Shown here in pieces: positions 31,806-40,171 of a DNA stretch of 64,000 bases. The notes below the pieces were generated by a model, which saw only the letters and a program-made list of their open reading frames with translations, ran no database searches and was not told where the DNA came from. The stretch lies in contig NZ_BMTR01000001.1 in assembly GCF_014649775.1 (NCBI RefSeq), positions 372,001 to 436,000 on the forward strand, in the 5' to 3' direction. The position numbers were made by a program, and so were the translations under genes. The stretch's first letter is position 1; the number at the start of each line of letters is the position of its first letter. The DNA is from Streptomyces longisporoflavus. GTDB taxonomy: Bacteria > Actinomycetota > Actinomycetes > Streptomycetales > Streptomycetaceae.

Positions 31806-33872
31806 GTGGCCGTCACCGCAACGCCCTCCACCACGCCCGAACGCGCGGTCGCATCCCCCACGGGCGCGGTCGCGGTGACGGCCGGTCTTGTTCTTCTGGT
31901 CGCCGTTCTCGCCGTCGTCGACATCACCCAGGGCACCGCGTCCGTCGGCGCCGGCCAGGTGTGGAAAGCCCTGACCGGCCAGGCCGAACAGGGCGACTCC
32001 TCCGTCGTCATCGCCTCGCGCATGCCGCGCATGGTCGCGGGGATACTCGTCGGCGTCGCGCTCGGCGCGGCCGGCGCCGCCCTGCAGGCGGTCAGCCGCA
32101 ACGTGCTCGCCTCCCCGGATACCCTTGCCGTCAACGCCGGTTCGTATCTCGCCCTGACCGCCCTGGTCGCCAGCGGCGCCACGGCTCCGCTGCTCGCCTC
32201 GTCGGGAGTGGCCTTCGTCGGCGGTCTCGCGGCGGCCGCCGTCGTCCTCGCCCTCGCGGGGCGCAGCGCCGGAACGGTGCGCCTCGTCCTCGCGGGCAGC
32301 GCGCTCGCCCTCGGACTCAACGCCATCACCGACGCGTTGCTCCTGTTGTTCCCCGAACGGACCGAAGGCCTCTACCAGTGGGGCCAGGGAAGCATCAGCC
32401 AGAACGGATTCGACGGTGTCTCCCAGATGGCGCCCGTCATCGTGGCCGCACTCGTCGGACTGCTGCTGATCGCCCGCCGTATCGACGCGCTGGCCCTGGG
32501 CGATGACGCCGCGCACGGGCTCGGCATCCCGGTCCGCGGCACGCGCATCACGTCCGTCGTCCTCGCCTCGCTGCTCGCGGCCGCGACGGTGACCCTCGCG
32601 GGGCCGATCGCCTTCGTGGGTCTGTGCGCGCCGGCTCTGGTGCGGCCGCTGGCCGGCCGCTTCCGCGCGCTGGTACGCCATCGCACGCGCATCCCCGTCT
32701 CGGGTCTCGTGGGCGCGATCCTCGTGCTGGGTTCCGACGTACTGCTGCGTGCGGTGACGTCGTCCCAGACCGCGGTCACCGTGCCCACTGGCGTCATCAC
32801 CAGCGTCGTCGGCGCCGTGTTCCTGGTCGTCATGGCGATGCGCACCCGCGACAGCGGCAACGCCGCCGCGCCGGACCGGCTGCGCATCCCCAGCCGGACG
32901 GTCTACCTCATCACGGTGGTGCTGCTCGTGGGCGTGCTGGTGGGCGTCACGATCGCCGCGGTGCTCGTCGGCGACAGCACGTTCCTGCTCGGCGACGTCG
33001 TCAACTGGGTGCGGGGCCAGTCGGGCCAGGCCATCACCTTCGTCCTGGACACCCGGGTGCCCCGGGTGGCCGCGGCCCTCCTGGCGGGCGGCGCCCTTGC
33101 CCTGTCCGGCACGCTCGTACAGTCCGTGACCCGCAACCCGCTCGCGGAACCCGGTGTCCTCGGCGTGTCGGGCGGCGCGGCCCTGGGCGCCATCATCCTC
33201 GTCACCTCGGCGCCGGGCGCCGGCTCGTGGAGCATCGTGGCCGCGGCGTTCGCCGGCGCCGCGGTCAGCTCCCTGGTCGTCTTCGGGCTCGCGGCGAAGG
33301 GCGGCTTCCAGAACAGCAGGCTCGTCCTCGTCGGCATCGGTGTGTCCTCGGGAACGATGGCGCTCATCAGCCTGCTCATCGTGCTCACCGACCGCTTCAG
33401 CGCGACCAAGGCGCTGATCTGGCTCTCGGGCTCCACCTACGGACGGAGCGGCCCCGACGTCCTGCCGGTCGCCGCCGTGCTCGTGGCCGGTACGGTCGTG
33501 GCCCTCGCCCGGCGCAAGGAACTCGACCTTGTCTCGCTCGACGAGGACACCCCCCGCCTCCTGGGCCTCAACCTGTCGCGCGGACGCCTCGGCTTCCTCG
33601 TCGTGAGCGTGCTGCTCAGTGCCACCGCGGTGGCCGCGGCCGGCACGATCGGCTTCGTCGGGCTCGTGGCGCCGCACGCGGCGCGCGCCCTGGTGGGGCG
33701 CCGGCACGTACGGGTCGTCCCGGTGGCGATCCTCCTCGGCGCGACCCTGGTCTGCCTCGCCGACCTGCTGGGCCGCACCGTGATTGCCCCGGCCCAGATG
33801 GGGGCGGGCCTCATGACGGCCGTCGTCGGAACGCCTTACTTCGTGTACTTGCTGGTGCGCAGCCGCCGGTAG
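31806..33872 (+). CDS. Fused iron-siderophore permease (two FecCD domains, FhuB-like)
   Basis: 688 aa, twice the length of a single FecCD protein. Domain 1 (about 20-345) has SRMPRMVAGILVGVALGAAGAALQ and GPIAFVGLCAPALVRPLAGR; domain 2 (about 355-688) repeats these as TRVPRVAAALLAGGALALSGTLVQ, NPLAEPGVLGVSGGAALGAI and GTIGFVGLVAPHAARALVGR. About 18-20 membrane segments in total. The fusion supplies both halves of the channel in one chain. GTG start with GTAGGAG upstream. The antisense 1060-aa frame is a shadow. Confidence 0.95.
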   Translation: MAVTATPSTTPERAVASPTGAVAVTAGLVLLVAVLAVVDITQGTASVGAGQVWKALTGQAEQGDSSVVIASRMPRMVAGILVGVALGAAGAALQAVSRNVLASPDTLAVNAGSYLALTALVASGATAPLLASSGVAFVGGLAAAAVVLALAGRSAGTVRLVLAGSALALGLNAITDALLLLFPERTEGLYQWGQGSISQNGFDGVSQMAPVIVAALVGLLLIARRIDALALGDDAAHGLGIPVRGTRITSVVLASLLAAATVTLAGPIAFVGLCAPALVRPLAGRFRALVRHRTRIPVSGLVGAILVLGSDVLLRAVTSSQTAVTVPTGVITSVVGAVFLVVMAMRTRDSGNAAAPDRLRIPSRTVYLITVVLLVGVLVGVTIAAVLVGDSTFLLGDVVNWVRGQSGQAITFVLDTRVPRVAAALLAGGALALSGTLVQSVTRNPLAEPGVLGVSGGAALGAIILVTSAPGAGSWSIVAAAFAGAAVSSLVVFGLAAKGGFQNSRLVLVGIGVSSGTMALISLLIVLTDRFSATKALIWLSGSTYGRSGPDVLPVAAVLVAGTVVALARRKELDLVSLDEDTPRLLGLNLSRGRLGFLVVSVLLSATAVAAAGTIGFVGLVAPHAARALVGRRHVRVVPVAILLGATLVCLADLLGRTVIAPAQMGAGLMTAVVGTPYFVYLLVRSRR

Positions 33873-33898
33873 TGCTGGGACCGCGTAGGTTCGCCGGG

Positions 33899-34051
33899 CG
33901 GGTGGCGGCCGACGAGGGCTTCGTCGTCCAGACGGCCACCATCCGCCCCACCAAGCTCGGCCGGCCTTTCACTCGCTGGTCGCTGCGCAAACGCGTCGTC
34001 TGCCTGCGCACAGTCCACGGCCGAGTGATCCGTATCGGGCGCGAGGCGTGA
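33899..34051 (+). mobile_element. IS630-family transposase remnant
   Basis: About 49 residues in one frame: FVVQTATIRPTKLGRPFTRW followed by SLRKRVVCLRTVHGRVIRIG and REA. This is the winged-HTH segment of IS630-type transposases (TxTxxPTxLGxPFTRWSxRKLxxYLRxVHGRVIRIGREALR). The DDE domain and terminal repeats are missing and the frame stops where the family continues. It begins within 30 bp of the end of the siderophore permease gene, so an old insertion or deletion scar. Confidence 0.75.
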
Positions 34052-34124
34052 TCAGGCCCACTCCAGCCCCGAACGGGGCCGGTTCAGGAGAAGGACGGTG
34101 CCAGAGGAGCCAGAGGGGAATGGC

Positions 34125-34511
34125 TCAGGAGGCGGACGGCTCGATCTCCCCCGCGAAGACGATGACCTGGTCGATGAGGCTCCGCCGCAGATGGACGACG
34201 TCCGTTCCCGCCAGGCGGGGTCCTCCGTCGGGCGTCGTGAAGACCCATTGGTAGCGGGCCCACTCGTCCGGCATGTCCACCGCCGAACAGCGCACCATCG
34301 TGCCGGTCCCCGCGGGGTGGCGCCGGATGTCCAGCACGAACCGCTCGACCGCCTCGATTCCCTCACTGCGGCCCAACGGCCCCCAGAAGACCACGTCCGA
34401 GGTGAGGGCCTGGGAGAGCAGCGCAGTCACATAGCTGTCGTCCGAGGCGTTGAACGCGGAGATGAACGTGTCGATCGCGGACCGCGCGGTGTCTTCCTGC
34501 TCTTCCTGCAT
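34125..34511 (-). CDS. SnoaL/NTF2-like protein
   Basis: 128 aa from the ATG of MQEEQEDTARSAIDTFISAF. A small cone-shaped NTF2 fold: SDVVFWGPLGRSEGIEAVERF, GTGTMVRCSAVDMPDEWARY, DVVHLRRSLIDQVIVFAGEI. SnoaL-like proteins act as cyclases, isomerases or ligand carriers; no catalytic pair can be assigned here. A TATTAC element ends 6 nt before the ATG. It lies directly beyond the IS630 scar. Confidence 0.82.
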   Translation of the reverse strand: MQEEQEDTARSAIDTFISAFNASDDSYVTALLSQALTSDVVFWGPLGRSEGIEAVERFVLDIRRHPAGTGTMVRCSAVDMPDEWARYQWVFTTPDGGPRLAGTDVVHLRRSLIDQVIVFAGEIEPSAS

Positions 34512-34594
34512 GCACCAGTAATACCAGCCGCCTCGCGGGCCCAGTTCCGCGGCGGGTCCGGGCAGTTGGCCGATGCGTGCCGGGAAGCGAAGAC

Positions 34595-34627
34595 GGCCCC
34601 GCCGCGACGGGGGGACGCGGCGGGGCC
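34595..34627. terminator. Hairpin in the SulP/SnoaL gap
   Basis: 12-bp perfect arms GGCCCCGCCGCG/CGCGGCGGGGCC with a 9-nt loop, upstream of the SnoaL-like gene; it may end read-through from the SulP operon. Confidence 0.65.
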
Positions 34628-34754
34628 AATTAAGCGAGTGCCCGGCGAGCCGGGGTTCACGCCTGTTGCCGCCGAATAGTTTCGGCGGCCCTAAGAAAAC
34701 GCCGCGAACGCCGCGAACGAACGGACGCCGCGAACACCACGTACACCGCGAGCA

Positions 34755-34794
34755 CCGTGCCGCCCGCCACCGGGGCGGGTGGCGGGCGGCACGG
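34755..34794 (-). terminator. Hairpin terminator of the SulP operon
   Basis: 17-bp perfect arms with a 6-nt loop (GGGGCG), 24 bp beyond the SulP stop. Confidence 0.88.
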
Positions 34795-34818
34795 CGGGTC
34801 ATGGCCGGGCGGGCGGGG

Positions 34819-36366
34819 TCAGCGCCGCAGCGGTGCCGCCGCGGGCTCCTCGGCGTCGGCGCCGTCCTCCGGGAACGTCTTCATCCGCACCGCTTCCGTG
34901 CCGCTGTCGTTGTGGCGCAACGCCCAGTTCTCCAGCGTCGTACGGCACGCGTGGTCCAGGTGGCGCACCTCGGTCAGGTCCAGCTCGATGGGCCGGTCCT
35001 TGGGCAGGGCCTCCAGGGTCTCCAGGATGCGCGGCAGACGCAGGAACGTGGCGTTCCCGGTGAGGGTGACCACCATCCGGCCGCCCGTCAGTTCGCGTAC
35101 GTCCAGGTTCACGTGGGAGGTGTCCCAGGCGGACTTGACCACCGCGAGCACCAGGCCGAGCACCACGCCCTCGAACATGTTGGTCACCACGATGGCGATC
35201 GCGGTGGTGGCAAGGACCAGGGCCTCGCCCCGGTGGGTGCGGGCCAGCGGGACGATCGCCTTGACGGGGATCAGCTTGAAGCCCGCGTGGACCAGGACAC
35301 CGGCGAGCGCCGCCAGCGGGATGATGCCGAGGGCGGCCGGCAGCAGCACGGCGAAGAGCAGCAGCCACGCGCCGTGCAGGACGCGCGAGAGCGGGGTGCG
35401 GGCGCCGGCCTCGACGTTGGCCGAACTGCGCACGATGACGGCCGTCATGGGCAGAGCGCCCAGCACACCGCACACCGTGTTGCCGACGCCCTGGGCGACG
35501 AGTTCCTTGTCGTACTGCGTGCGCGGTCCGTCGTGCATGCGGTCCACGGCCGCGGCGCTGAACAGTGATTCGGCGGAGGCGATCAGGGTGAACGCCAGGA
35601 CGGTGCCGAGCACGGCCACGCTGCCCAGGTTGGCCAGGTCGCCGAATCCCGGCGGCTGGATGGCGTCGAAGAGGCCGCGCACCGTCACGTTGGCCACGTC
35701 CAGGCGCAGCCCGGCGGTGACGAGGGTGGCCAGCGCGACGGCGGCCAGCGGGGCGGGCACCACGCGGACGGCCGCGGGCAGCTTCGGCCACAGCAGGAGC
35801 ACGGCGATGGTGCCCAGACCCACGGCAGCGGCGGTCAGGGCGGTGGTGTCGCCGAGCACGTCGACCAAGAGGCCGGGAAGGCCGGTGATCTTGTCGATCC
35901 CGGAGCGTGGCTGCTCGGCCCCGGCCATGGTGTACAGCTGGCCGAGGATCAGTACGAGTCCGATGCCGGCCAGCATGCCCTGGACGACGGACACGGAGAT
36001 GGCGCGGAACCAGCGGCCGCAGCGCAGCAGGCCGAGGACTATCTGCAGGGCGCCGGTGAGCAGCACGATGGCGCCGAGCATGCCGAGCCCGAACTCCTGC
36101 ACGGCCTCGAAGACGAGCACGGTGAGGCCGGCGGCGGGCCCGCTCACCTGCAGGGCGCTGCCCGGCAGCATGCCGACGACCAGACCGCCGACGATGCCGG
36201 TGACCAGGCCAAGTTCGGCGGGCACGCCGGAGGCGACCGCCACGCCGACGCACAGCGGCAGGGCGACCAGGAAGACGACGAGTGAGGCGAGGAAGTCCTT
36301 GCGCTTGACGCCGGGTTCACGCAGCGGGCGGAAGGGGGAGCGGAGTGAGGTAAGGATGTCGGACAT
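34819..36366 (-). CDS. SulP-family anion (bicarbonate?) transporter with STAS domain
   Basis: 515 aa. The membrane part (about 25-400, 12-14 segments) contains LASLVVFLVALPLCVGVAVASG, the family motif LVSGPAAG as LQVSGPAAGLTVLV, and LFSAAAVDRMHDGPRTQYDKEL then ELVAQGVGNTVCGVLGALPMT. A C-terminal cytoplasmic STAS domain (about 420-505) includes RPIELDLTEVRHLDHACR. SulP proteins exchange sulfate, bicarbonate or other anions. The gene lies 54 bp downstream of a beta-carbonic anhydrase, which favours bicarbonate as substrate, but this is inference. Confidence 0.94.
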   Translation of the reverse strand: MSDILTSLRSPFRPLREPGVKRKDFLASLVVFLVALPLCVGVAVASGVPAELGLVTGIVGGLVVGMLPGSALQVSGPAAGLTVLVFEAVQEFGLGMLGAIVLLTGALQIVLGLLRCGRWFRAISVSVVQGMLAGIGLVLILGQLYTMAGAEQPRSGIDKITGLPGLLVDVLGDTTALTAAAVGLGTIAVLLLWPKLPAAVRVVPAPLAAVALATLVTAGLRLDVANVTVRGLFDAIQPPGFGDLANLGSVAVLGTVLAFTLIASAESLFSAAAVDRMHDGPRTQYDKELVAQGVGNTVCGVLGALPMTAVIVRSSANVEAGARTPLSRVLHGAWLLLFAVLLPAALGIIPLAALAGVLVHAGFKLIPVKAIVPLARTHRGEALVLATTAIAIVVTNMFEGVVLGLVLAVVKSAWDTSHVNLDVRELTGGRMVVTLTGNATFLRLPRILETLEALPKDRPIELDLTEVRHLDHACRTTLENWALRHNDSGTEAVRMKTFPEDGADAEEPAAAPLRR

Positions 36367-36420
36367 GAGGGTGGGGGGTCCTGTCGTGAGAGCGGGCCGG
36401 TCGGTGGGGCGCGGCGGTTC

Positions 36421-37065
36421 TCACAACGGACCGAACGCCGGCCGGTCGTCGAAGGACGGTTGCTGGGCGGTGATGTTGCCGGTGTGCACTTCGTAGTACC
36501 AGGCGTGCAGGGTCAGCGACCCGTCGGCGATCCGCTCGCTGACGCAGGGGTAGGCGCGCAGCCGGTCCACCTGTGCGAGCACGTGTGTCTGTACGGCTTC
36601 GGCGACGTCCGCGGAGGCCGGGACGAGGGAGCGCAGGGCGGCGTCCGGGGCGACGGAGTGGTCGAGCCAGTCGCGCACGGCCGGGACGGCCGACAGGTCT
36701 TCGCCGCGCACCAGGGCGCCCACGGCGCCGCAGTGCGAGTGTCCGCAGACGACGATGTCGCGGACTCCGAGCACGCACACCGCGTACTCGATGGTGGCCG
36801 CCTCGCTCACGGGGCTGCCGTCCCGGCTGACGTCGTCGGCGCGGGAGGGGTAGGGCGGTACGACGTTGCCCGCCGTACGGAGTTCGAAGAGTTCGCCGGG
36901 GCGGGCTCCGGTGATCAGGGTCGGTACGACGCGTGAGTCGGAGCACGTGATGAACAGGGCCTGGGGCGCCTGCCCTGACTCCAGGGCCTGGAAGGCCGCG
37001 GCGTTTTCCGGGGCCGCGACGTGCGTCGCGGCGAAGGAACGGGCGTTGTCGATGAGGGGCTTCAT
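36421..37065 (-). CDS. Beta-class carbonic anhydrase
   Basis: 214 aa. Interconverts CO2 and bicarbonate in the cytoplasm. Zn ligands and dyad are all present: CSDSR (Cys42, Asp44, Arg46), HSHCGAV (His and Cys near 108-111). Also RTAGNVV, and SEAATIEYAVCVLGVRDIVV. It heads the operon with SulP. Upstream is a 400-bp region with AT-rich TTTGCC repeats. Confidence 0.96.
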   Translation of the reverse strand: MKPLIDNARSFAATHVAAPENAAAFQALESGQAPQALFITCSDSRVVPTLITGARPGELFELRTAGNVVPPYPSRADDVSRDGSPVSEAATIEYAVCVLGVRDIVVCGHSHCGAVGALVRGEDLSAVPAVRDWLDHSVAPDAALRSLVPASADVAEAVQTHVLAQVDRLRAYPCVSERIADGSLTLHAWYYEVHTGNITAQQPSFDDRPAFGPL

Positions 37066-37469
37066 GCTGGCCTGCCTCCTGCGTCTCTGCGGCGGAGCCT
37101 GGACGCGGTGTGGTCGGGTCGATGGTGAGAGTGGGGCGCGTGGGCCGCTGAGTGAGCAGCGGGCACCGTGTCGCCCCGGAGACAGCCTGTATGGCGGCTG
37201 TGACTCTCACTTTGCCATCGCATTAACCTTGGATGACAGGGCAAAAATTTGCCAAAGATTGAGTAATAAACGCCCCTGAGCAGGGAGTTGATCCAGGCCT
37301 CAACCATTGGGCAAGGGTTCCTGTGGAGATCATGTGGAGCTCAGGAGGCCGTTGTGTTTACGCCACCTTGCAGTCGCGACGCATCGAACGATTGCAGGGG
37401 GAGGAGACGGGAGGGGCTGCCCGCCGCAAACAGCTGCCGTGTGCGTCCGGACGCCGCTACCGTGCCGTC
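37066..37469. other. 404-bp divergent intergenic region
   Basis: It holds an AT-rich island (37205-37280), unusual for this DNA, with three TTTGCC-type half-sites, one of them in the palindrome at 37240-37253. It probably carries the promoter of the carbonic anhydrase/SulP operon. 37290-37465 is open on the plus strand as an extension of the HAD frame but shows no start signal. No RNA gene seen. Confidence 0.7.
37240..37253. promoter_or_regulatory. GGCAAA-AA-TTTGCC inverted repeat
   Basis: Six-bp arms with a 2-bp centre about 175 bp upstream of the carbonic anhydrase start; a further TTTGCC half-site at 37211-37216 and overlapping TTTGCCAAAG at 37248-37257. Candidate activator or repressor site. 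Confidence 0.5.
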
Positions 37470-38045
37470 GTGATCGGTTCTGAGCAGCCTCTTCTCTTCC
37501 TCGACGTCGACGGGCCCCTCATCCCCTTCGGAGCGACCCGGGAACAACTCCCGGACGGCTACCCGACCTATGAATCCGGCCACACCCCGCGGGAACCCGA
37601 CGCCAATCCGCTGATCCCCCGGATCAACCCGGCCCACGGTCCCCGCCTCCTGGCGCTCCCTTGTGATCTTGTGTGGGCCACGACCTGGATGTCCGACGCG
37701 AACGACTGCATCGCGCCCTGGCTCGGCCTTCCGGAGCTGCCCCTGGTGAGCTGGCCGGAATCGGCCGGATCGGCCGGATCGGCCGACGAGGACGCGAGGT
37801 ACGGACTGCACTGGAAGACCCGCCCGCTCCTCGGCTGGGCGGCCGGACGCCCGTTCGCCTGGGTCGACGACGAAATCACCGACACCGACGAGGCCTGGGT
37901 GGAGGCGCACCACTCAGGGCCGGCCCTGCTGTGCCGCGTCGATCCGCGGCGGGGCATCACGGACGAGGACTACGCGACCCTCGGCAGCTGGCTGCGGACG
38001 CGGCGCGGGGCGGGCGCGCGTCGGGCTCCGCGCCCGCGCCGGTGA
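37470..38045 (+). CDS. HAD-like hydrolase domain protein
   Basis: 191 aa from GTG 37470, which lies 6 nt after a TACCGT box (37458-37463), so leaderless; the frame is open back to 37323 without support. HAD motif I is LLFLDVDGPLIPFG; motif III/IV region is FAWVDDEITDTDEAW. The Streptomyces family has the DLVWATTWMSDANDCIAPWL block. Presumed Mg-dependent phosphatase of unknown substrate. An in-frame 9-bp repeat gives SAGSAGSA near residue 95. The C-terminus is Arg-rich. Confidence 0.85.
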   Translation: MIGSEQPLLFLDVDGPLIPFGATREQLPDGYPTYESGHTPREPDANPLIPRINPAHGPRLLALPCDLVWATTWMSDANDCIAPWLGLPELPLVSWPESAGSAGSADEDARYGLHWKTRPLLGWAAGRPFAWVDDEITDTDEAWVEAHHSGPALLCRVDPRRGITDEDYATLGSWLRTRRGAGARRAPRPRR

Positions 38046-38078
38046 GCCCTCGCGGCAGCGCCGCGCCCGCCGGCCCGA

Positions 38079-38519
38079 TCACGCGTCGGGCACCCGATCG
38101 GTGGTCGGGCGGGCCTGCGGCGTCTCTCCGCGCCCATGCCGCGCCGCCGCCCGCCGATGCGCCTGGACGCAAGCGCCGGCCGTGAACGCGACGGTGCTCG
38201 CGAAGGACGCGGCGAGGGCGGGGTTGAGCCAGGACGGAACGACCGCGGCGGTGAAGGCCTGCCCGTCGGCGGTACGGCACATCACGTGCAGCGGCAGCAA
38301 CCGCACCTCATGGTCCAGCACCTGCGCACCGTCCGGCCGATGAGACGTATAGCGGCACTGGTCCATGGGCGTGGAATCCGCACCCCCGCTCTCGCTGACG
38401 GCCAGCCCGACGGCCACGAGGCCGAGAAGGTAAAGGGCGGCGGTGACGACGGCGGAAAAGATCGCCATGCCCCGGACGAACGTCGAGTCGGAGTCGGTGC
38501 CACCACTGGGTTCGGCCAT
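38079..38519 (-). CDS. Hypothetical membrane protein
   Basis: 146 aa with two membrane segments (FVRGMAIFSAVVTAALYLLG through GLVAVGLAV, and LAASFASTVAFTAGACVQAH) flanking an outer loop of ~60 residues containing two Cys (QCRYTS, VMCRTA) that may pair. A TAGGTT box (38532-38527 on the minus strand) lies 7 nt before the ATG, a leaderless start. No family recognised. Confidence 0.72.
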   Translation of the reverse strand: MAEPSGGTDSDSTFVRGMAIFSAVVTAALYLLGLVAVGLAVSESGGADSTPMDQCRYTSHRPDGAQVLDHEVRLLPLHVMCRTADGQAFTAAVVPSWLNPALAASFASTVAFTAGACVQAHRRAAARHGRGETPQARPTTDRVPDA

Positions 38520-38577
38520 GGGGGCAAACCTATCGGCGCGCCTCGGCAGGCGGCATGACCTTTTCGGTGCCGTACGC

Positions 38578-38826
38578 CTAGCCCGTGACGGCGGGCCTGA
38601 GCACCTCCTGGCACCACTGGCGGAAGCCGGTGGGGGCGTGCTCGGGAGCGCTTGGCGCGGTGGCGCCGTAGAAACCCTGCGTGTCCAGGGCCGCCGTCAT
38701 GTCGGCAAGCCCCTGTGCCCGAGCCTCGCTCGCCCCGTGGCGCCGCATCGTCGCCTTGTGGTCCGCGTGGCTGGTCCGCCGCACACGCACCGGACGGTCG
38801 AGCACCTCGGAGATGACCTGTGCCAT
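38578..38826 (-). pseudogene. NmrA-like oxidoreductase, C-terminal remnant
   Basis: 82 residues on the minus strand: MAQVISEVLDRPVRVRRTSH, ADHKATMRRHGASEARAQGL, ADMTAALDTQGFYGATAPSA, then FRQWCQEVLRP. This is the substrate-domain end of NmrA-type SDRs (compare the intact relative at 21337-22176, which has AEAIAAALGSPVRFHELTRDEA in the equivalent place). The Rossmann half is absent and the 38903 GNAT gene begins where it should be. A standalone short gene cannot be excluded. Confidence 0.6.
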
Positions 38827-38902
38827 GCCCAGCAGTATCGTTCGACGGTCACCGCGGCCCTGGTCAGGGTCGCCGTATCGGTGGCCGAAGGAGTACGCGA
38901 CC

Positions 38903-39475
38903 ATGCCCATTGACGTGCGCCCGGCTTCGGTCTTCGAGGATGTCCGCGCTGTGCTCGGCCCCAAGTCGCCCGGCTCCAACGTCTGCTGGTGCCTGAGCTA
39001 TCGCATCCCTTCCAAGCTCAACAACGAACTGCGCGGGCCGGCCCGCGGCGAGTACGTCGCCGGGTTGTGCGGTGCGAAACCCCCGCCGGGAGTGCTCGCC
39101 TACGACGGTGACGAGCCGGTGGGCTGGGCGGCCGTGGCGCCGCGCTCGGAGACGTCCTTCGCACGCAACCGGAAGATCCCGCACGTGGACGAGCTGCCGG
39201 TCTGGTCCCTGTGGTGCGTCCGCGTACGGCCGGGCCACCGCAAGCAGGGCATCTCGCACGCCCTGATCGCAGGGGCGGTCGAGTTCGCCCGGGCGCACGG
39301 CGCACCGGCGATCGAGGCGTACCCGCTCGACAACGGCGACGCCAGGGTCGACCTGACGATGGCTTATGCCGGCATCCGCACGAACTTCGAACGTGCCGGA
39401 TTCACCCACACCGCCGACACGACCTCCGTGCTCGCCGGCCATCCCCGCGTCCTGATGCGACTCGACCTGCGATGA
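38903..39475 (+). CDS. GNAT-family acetyltransferase
   Basis: 190 aa from ATG 38903 with AAGGAG 9 nt upstream. N-terminal CWCLSYRIPSK and GEYVAGLCGAKPPPGVLAY are typical of a Streptomyces GNAT subgroup. The acetyl-CoA region is VWSLWCVRVRPGHRKQGISH, with the Q/R-x-x-G/A turn RKQGIS, then ALIAGAVEFARAHGAPAIEA and NFERAGF. Substrate unknown. The 3' part of the old NmrA gene lies just upstream on the other strand. Confidence 0.9.
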   Translation: MPIDVRPASVFEDVRAVLGPKSPGSNVCWCLSYRIPSKLNNELRGPARGEYVAGLCGAKPPPGVLAYDGDEPVGWAAVAPRSETSFARNRKIPHVDELPVWSLWCVRVRPGHRKQGISHALIAGAVEFARAHGAPAIEAYPLDNGDARVDLTMAYAGIRTNFERAGFTHTADTTSVLAGHPRVLMRLDLR

Positions 39476-39553
39476 CGCGGTTGCTCTGCCCTGCCTTTTG
39501 CCCTGACATGGCACGGCAGGGCGGGGCGGCCGGACTCAGGCGCGGCCAGGGTG

Positions 39554-40057
39554 TCAGCGCGCGTCGTCGGAGTCCTCGTCGATGAGGTGCACCGCGGCCT
39601 CCTCGGCGGAGGCCGCGCCGCCGTCGATGCCCATGTCCTCGCCGATCATGTCCTGTTCGGCGTCCTCCTCCGCGTCCCCGTCGGCCCCCTCGTCCGGTAC
39701 GAACAAACGCCCGGCGCGAGCGTCTCCCACCTGTGCCTCGTCGATCGGCTCGCCGTCGGTGTCGATCGTGTCGCCGATGCCGTCCTCGTCGTCAGCGGCT
39801 CCCGGAACTTCGAGCGCGGGGTCGGGCCGCTCCTCGGACAGGCGTTCCGACAGGCTCTCGCCCTCCTGCTGTTCCTGGGCGGTGGTGCCGGTGTGGGCCA
39901 CTCCGAGGGGGCGTTCGGGAGGCGACCAGCCCTCGTCGTAGGGGTCCGCTCCGCGGTCGTTGAGCGTGTCCTCCGGGTCGAGGATGCCCTCGTCCTCGCG
40001 CACGTCCTCGGTGTCGGGCTGGTAGACCTCGTCGCCCATGACCTCTTCGTTTCCCAC
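39554..40057 (-). CDS. DUF5709 acidic protein
   Basis: 167 aa, very acidic (about a third Asp and Glu), no signal or membrane segment. The N-terminal block is characteristic of DUF5709: DEVYQPDTEDVREDEGILDP then EDTLNDRGADPYDEGWSPPE and RPLGV. Probably disordered. Its upstream region shares a 45-bp promoter-like block with the molybdenum hydroxylase operon, ending ~46 nt before both starts, suggesting general stress control. Confidence 0.85.
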   Translation of the reverse strand: MGNEEVMGDEVYQPDTEDVREDEGILDPEDTLNDRGADPYDEGWSPPERPLGVAHTGTTAQEQQEGESLSERLSEERPDPALEVPGAADDEDGIGDTIDTDGEPIDEAQVGDARAGRLFVPDEGADGDAEEDAEQDMIGEDMGIDGGAASAEEAAVHLIDEDSDDAR

Positions 40058-40097
40058 GGTGCTCGTCCTCCTTCATGCGCGAGCGATGCTGGTTCCC

Positions 40098-40142
40098 GCC
40101 GTGTATCCACACTGATCCAGAACACACGTTCCGGCACGCAGG
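40098..40142 (-). promoter_or_regulatory. Shared 45-bp promoter block, copy A (SigB-like)
   Basis: Aligns without gaps to 46807-46851 (34 of 45 identical). On the minus strand GTGT (40127-40124), 15-nt spacer, GGATAC (40108-40103). This resembles the Streptomyces SigB/SigH-type consensus GnnT-N14-16-GGGTA(C/T). Confidence 0.65.
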
Positions 40143-40171
40143 GGCTGAGGGCGCGGCGGCGGGTCCACGGG

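Larger units (their letters stand above)
34512..34818. other. 307-bp intergenic region with two hairpins and a short repeat
   Basis: Contains a hairpin at 34595-34627, CGCCGCGAA(C) repeated three times between 34699 and 34737, and a stronger hairpin at 34755-34794. I see no gene. Confidence 0.8.

Noticed and set aside
30525..33707. 1060-aa open frame on the minus strand, opposite the siderophore operon
   Set aside because: His/Arg/Gly-rich shadow of GC-rich genes with intact domains on the plus strand.
37290..37469. Possible riboswitch or N-terminal extension before the HAD gene
   Set aside because: No conserved riboswitch core, and the TACCGT box with GTG 37470 explains the start better.
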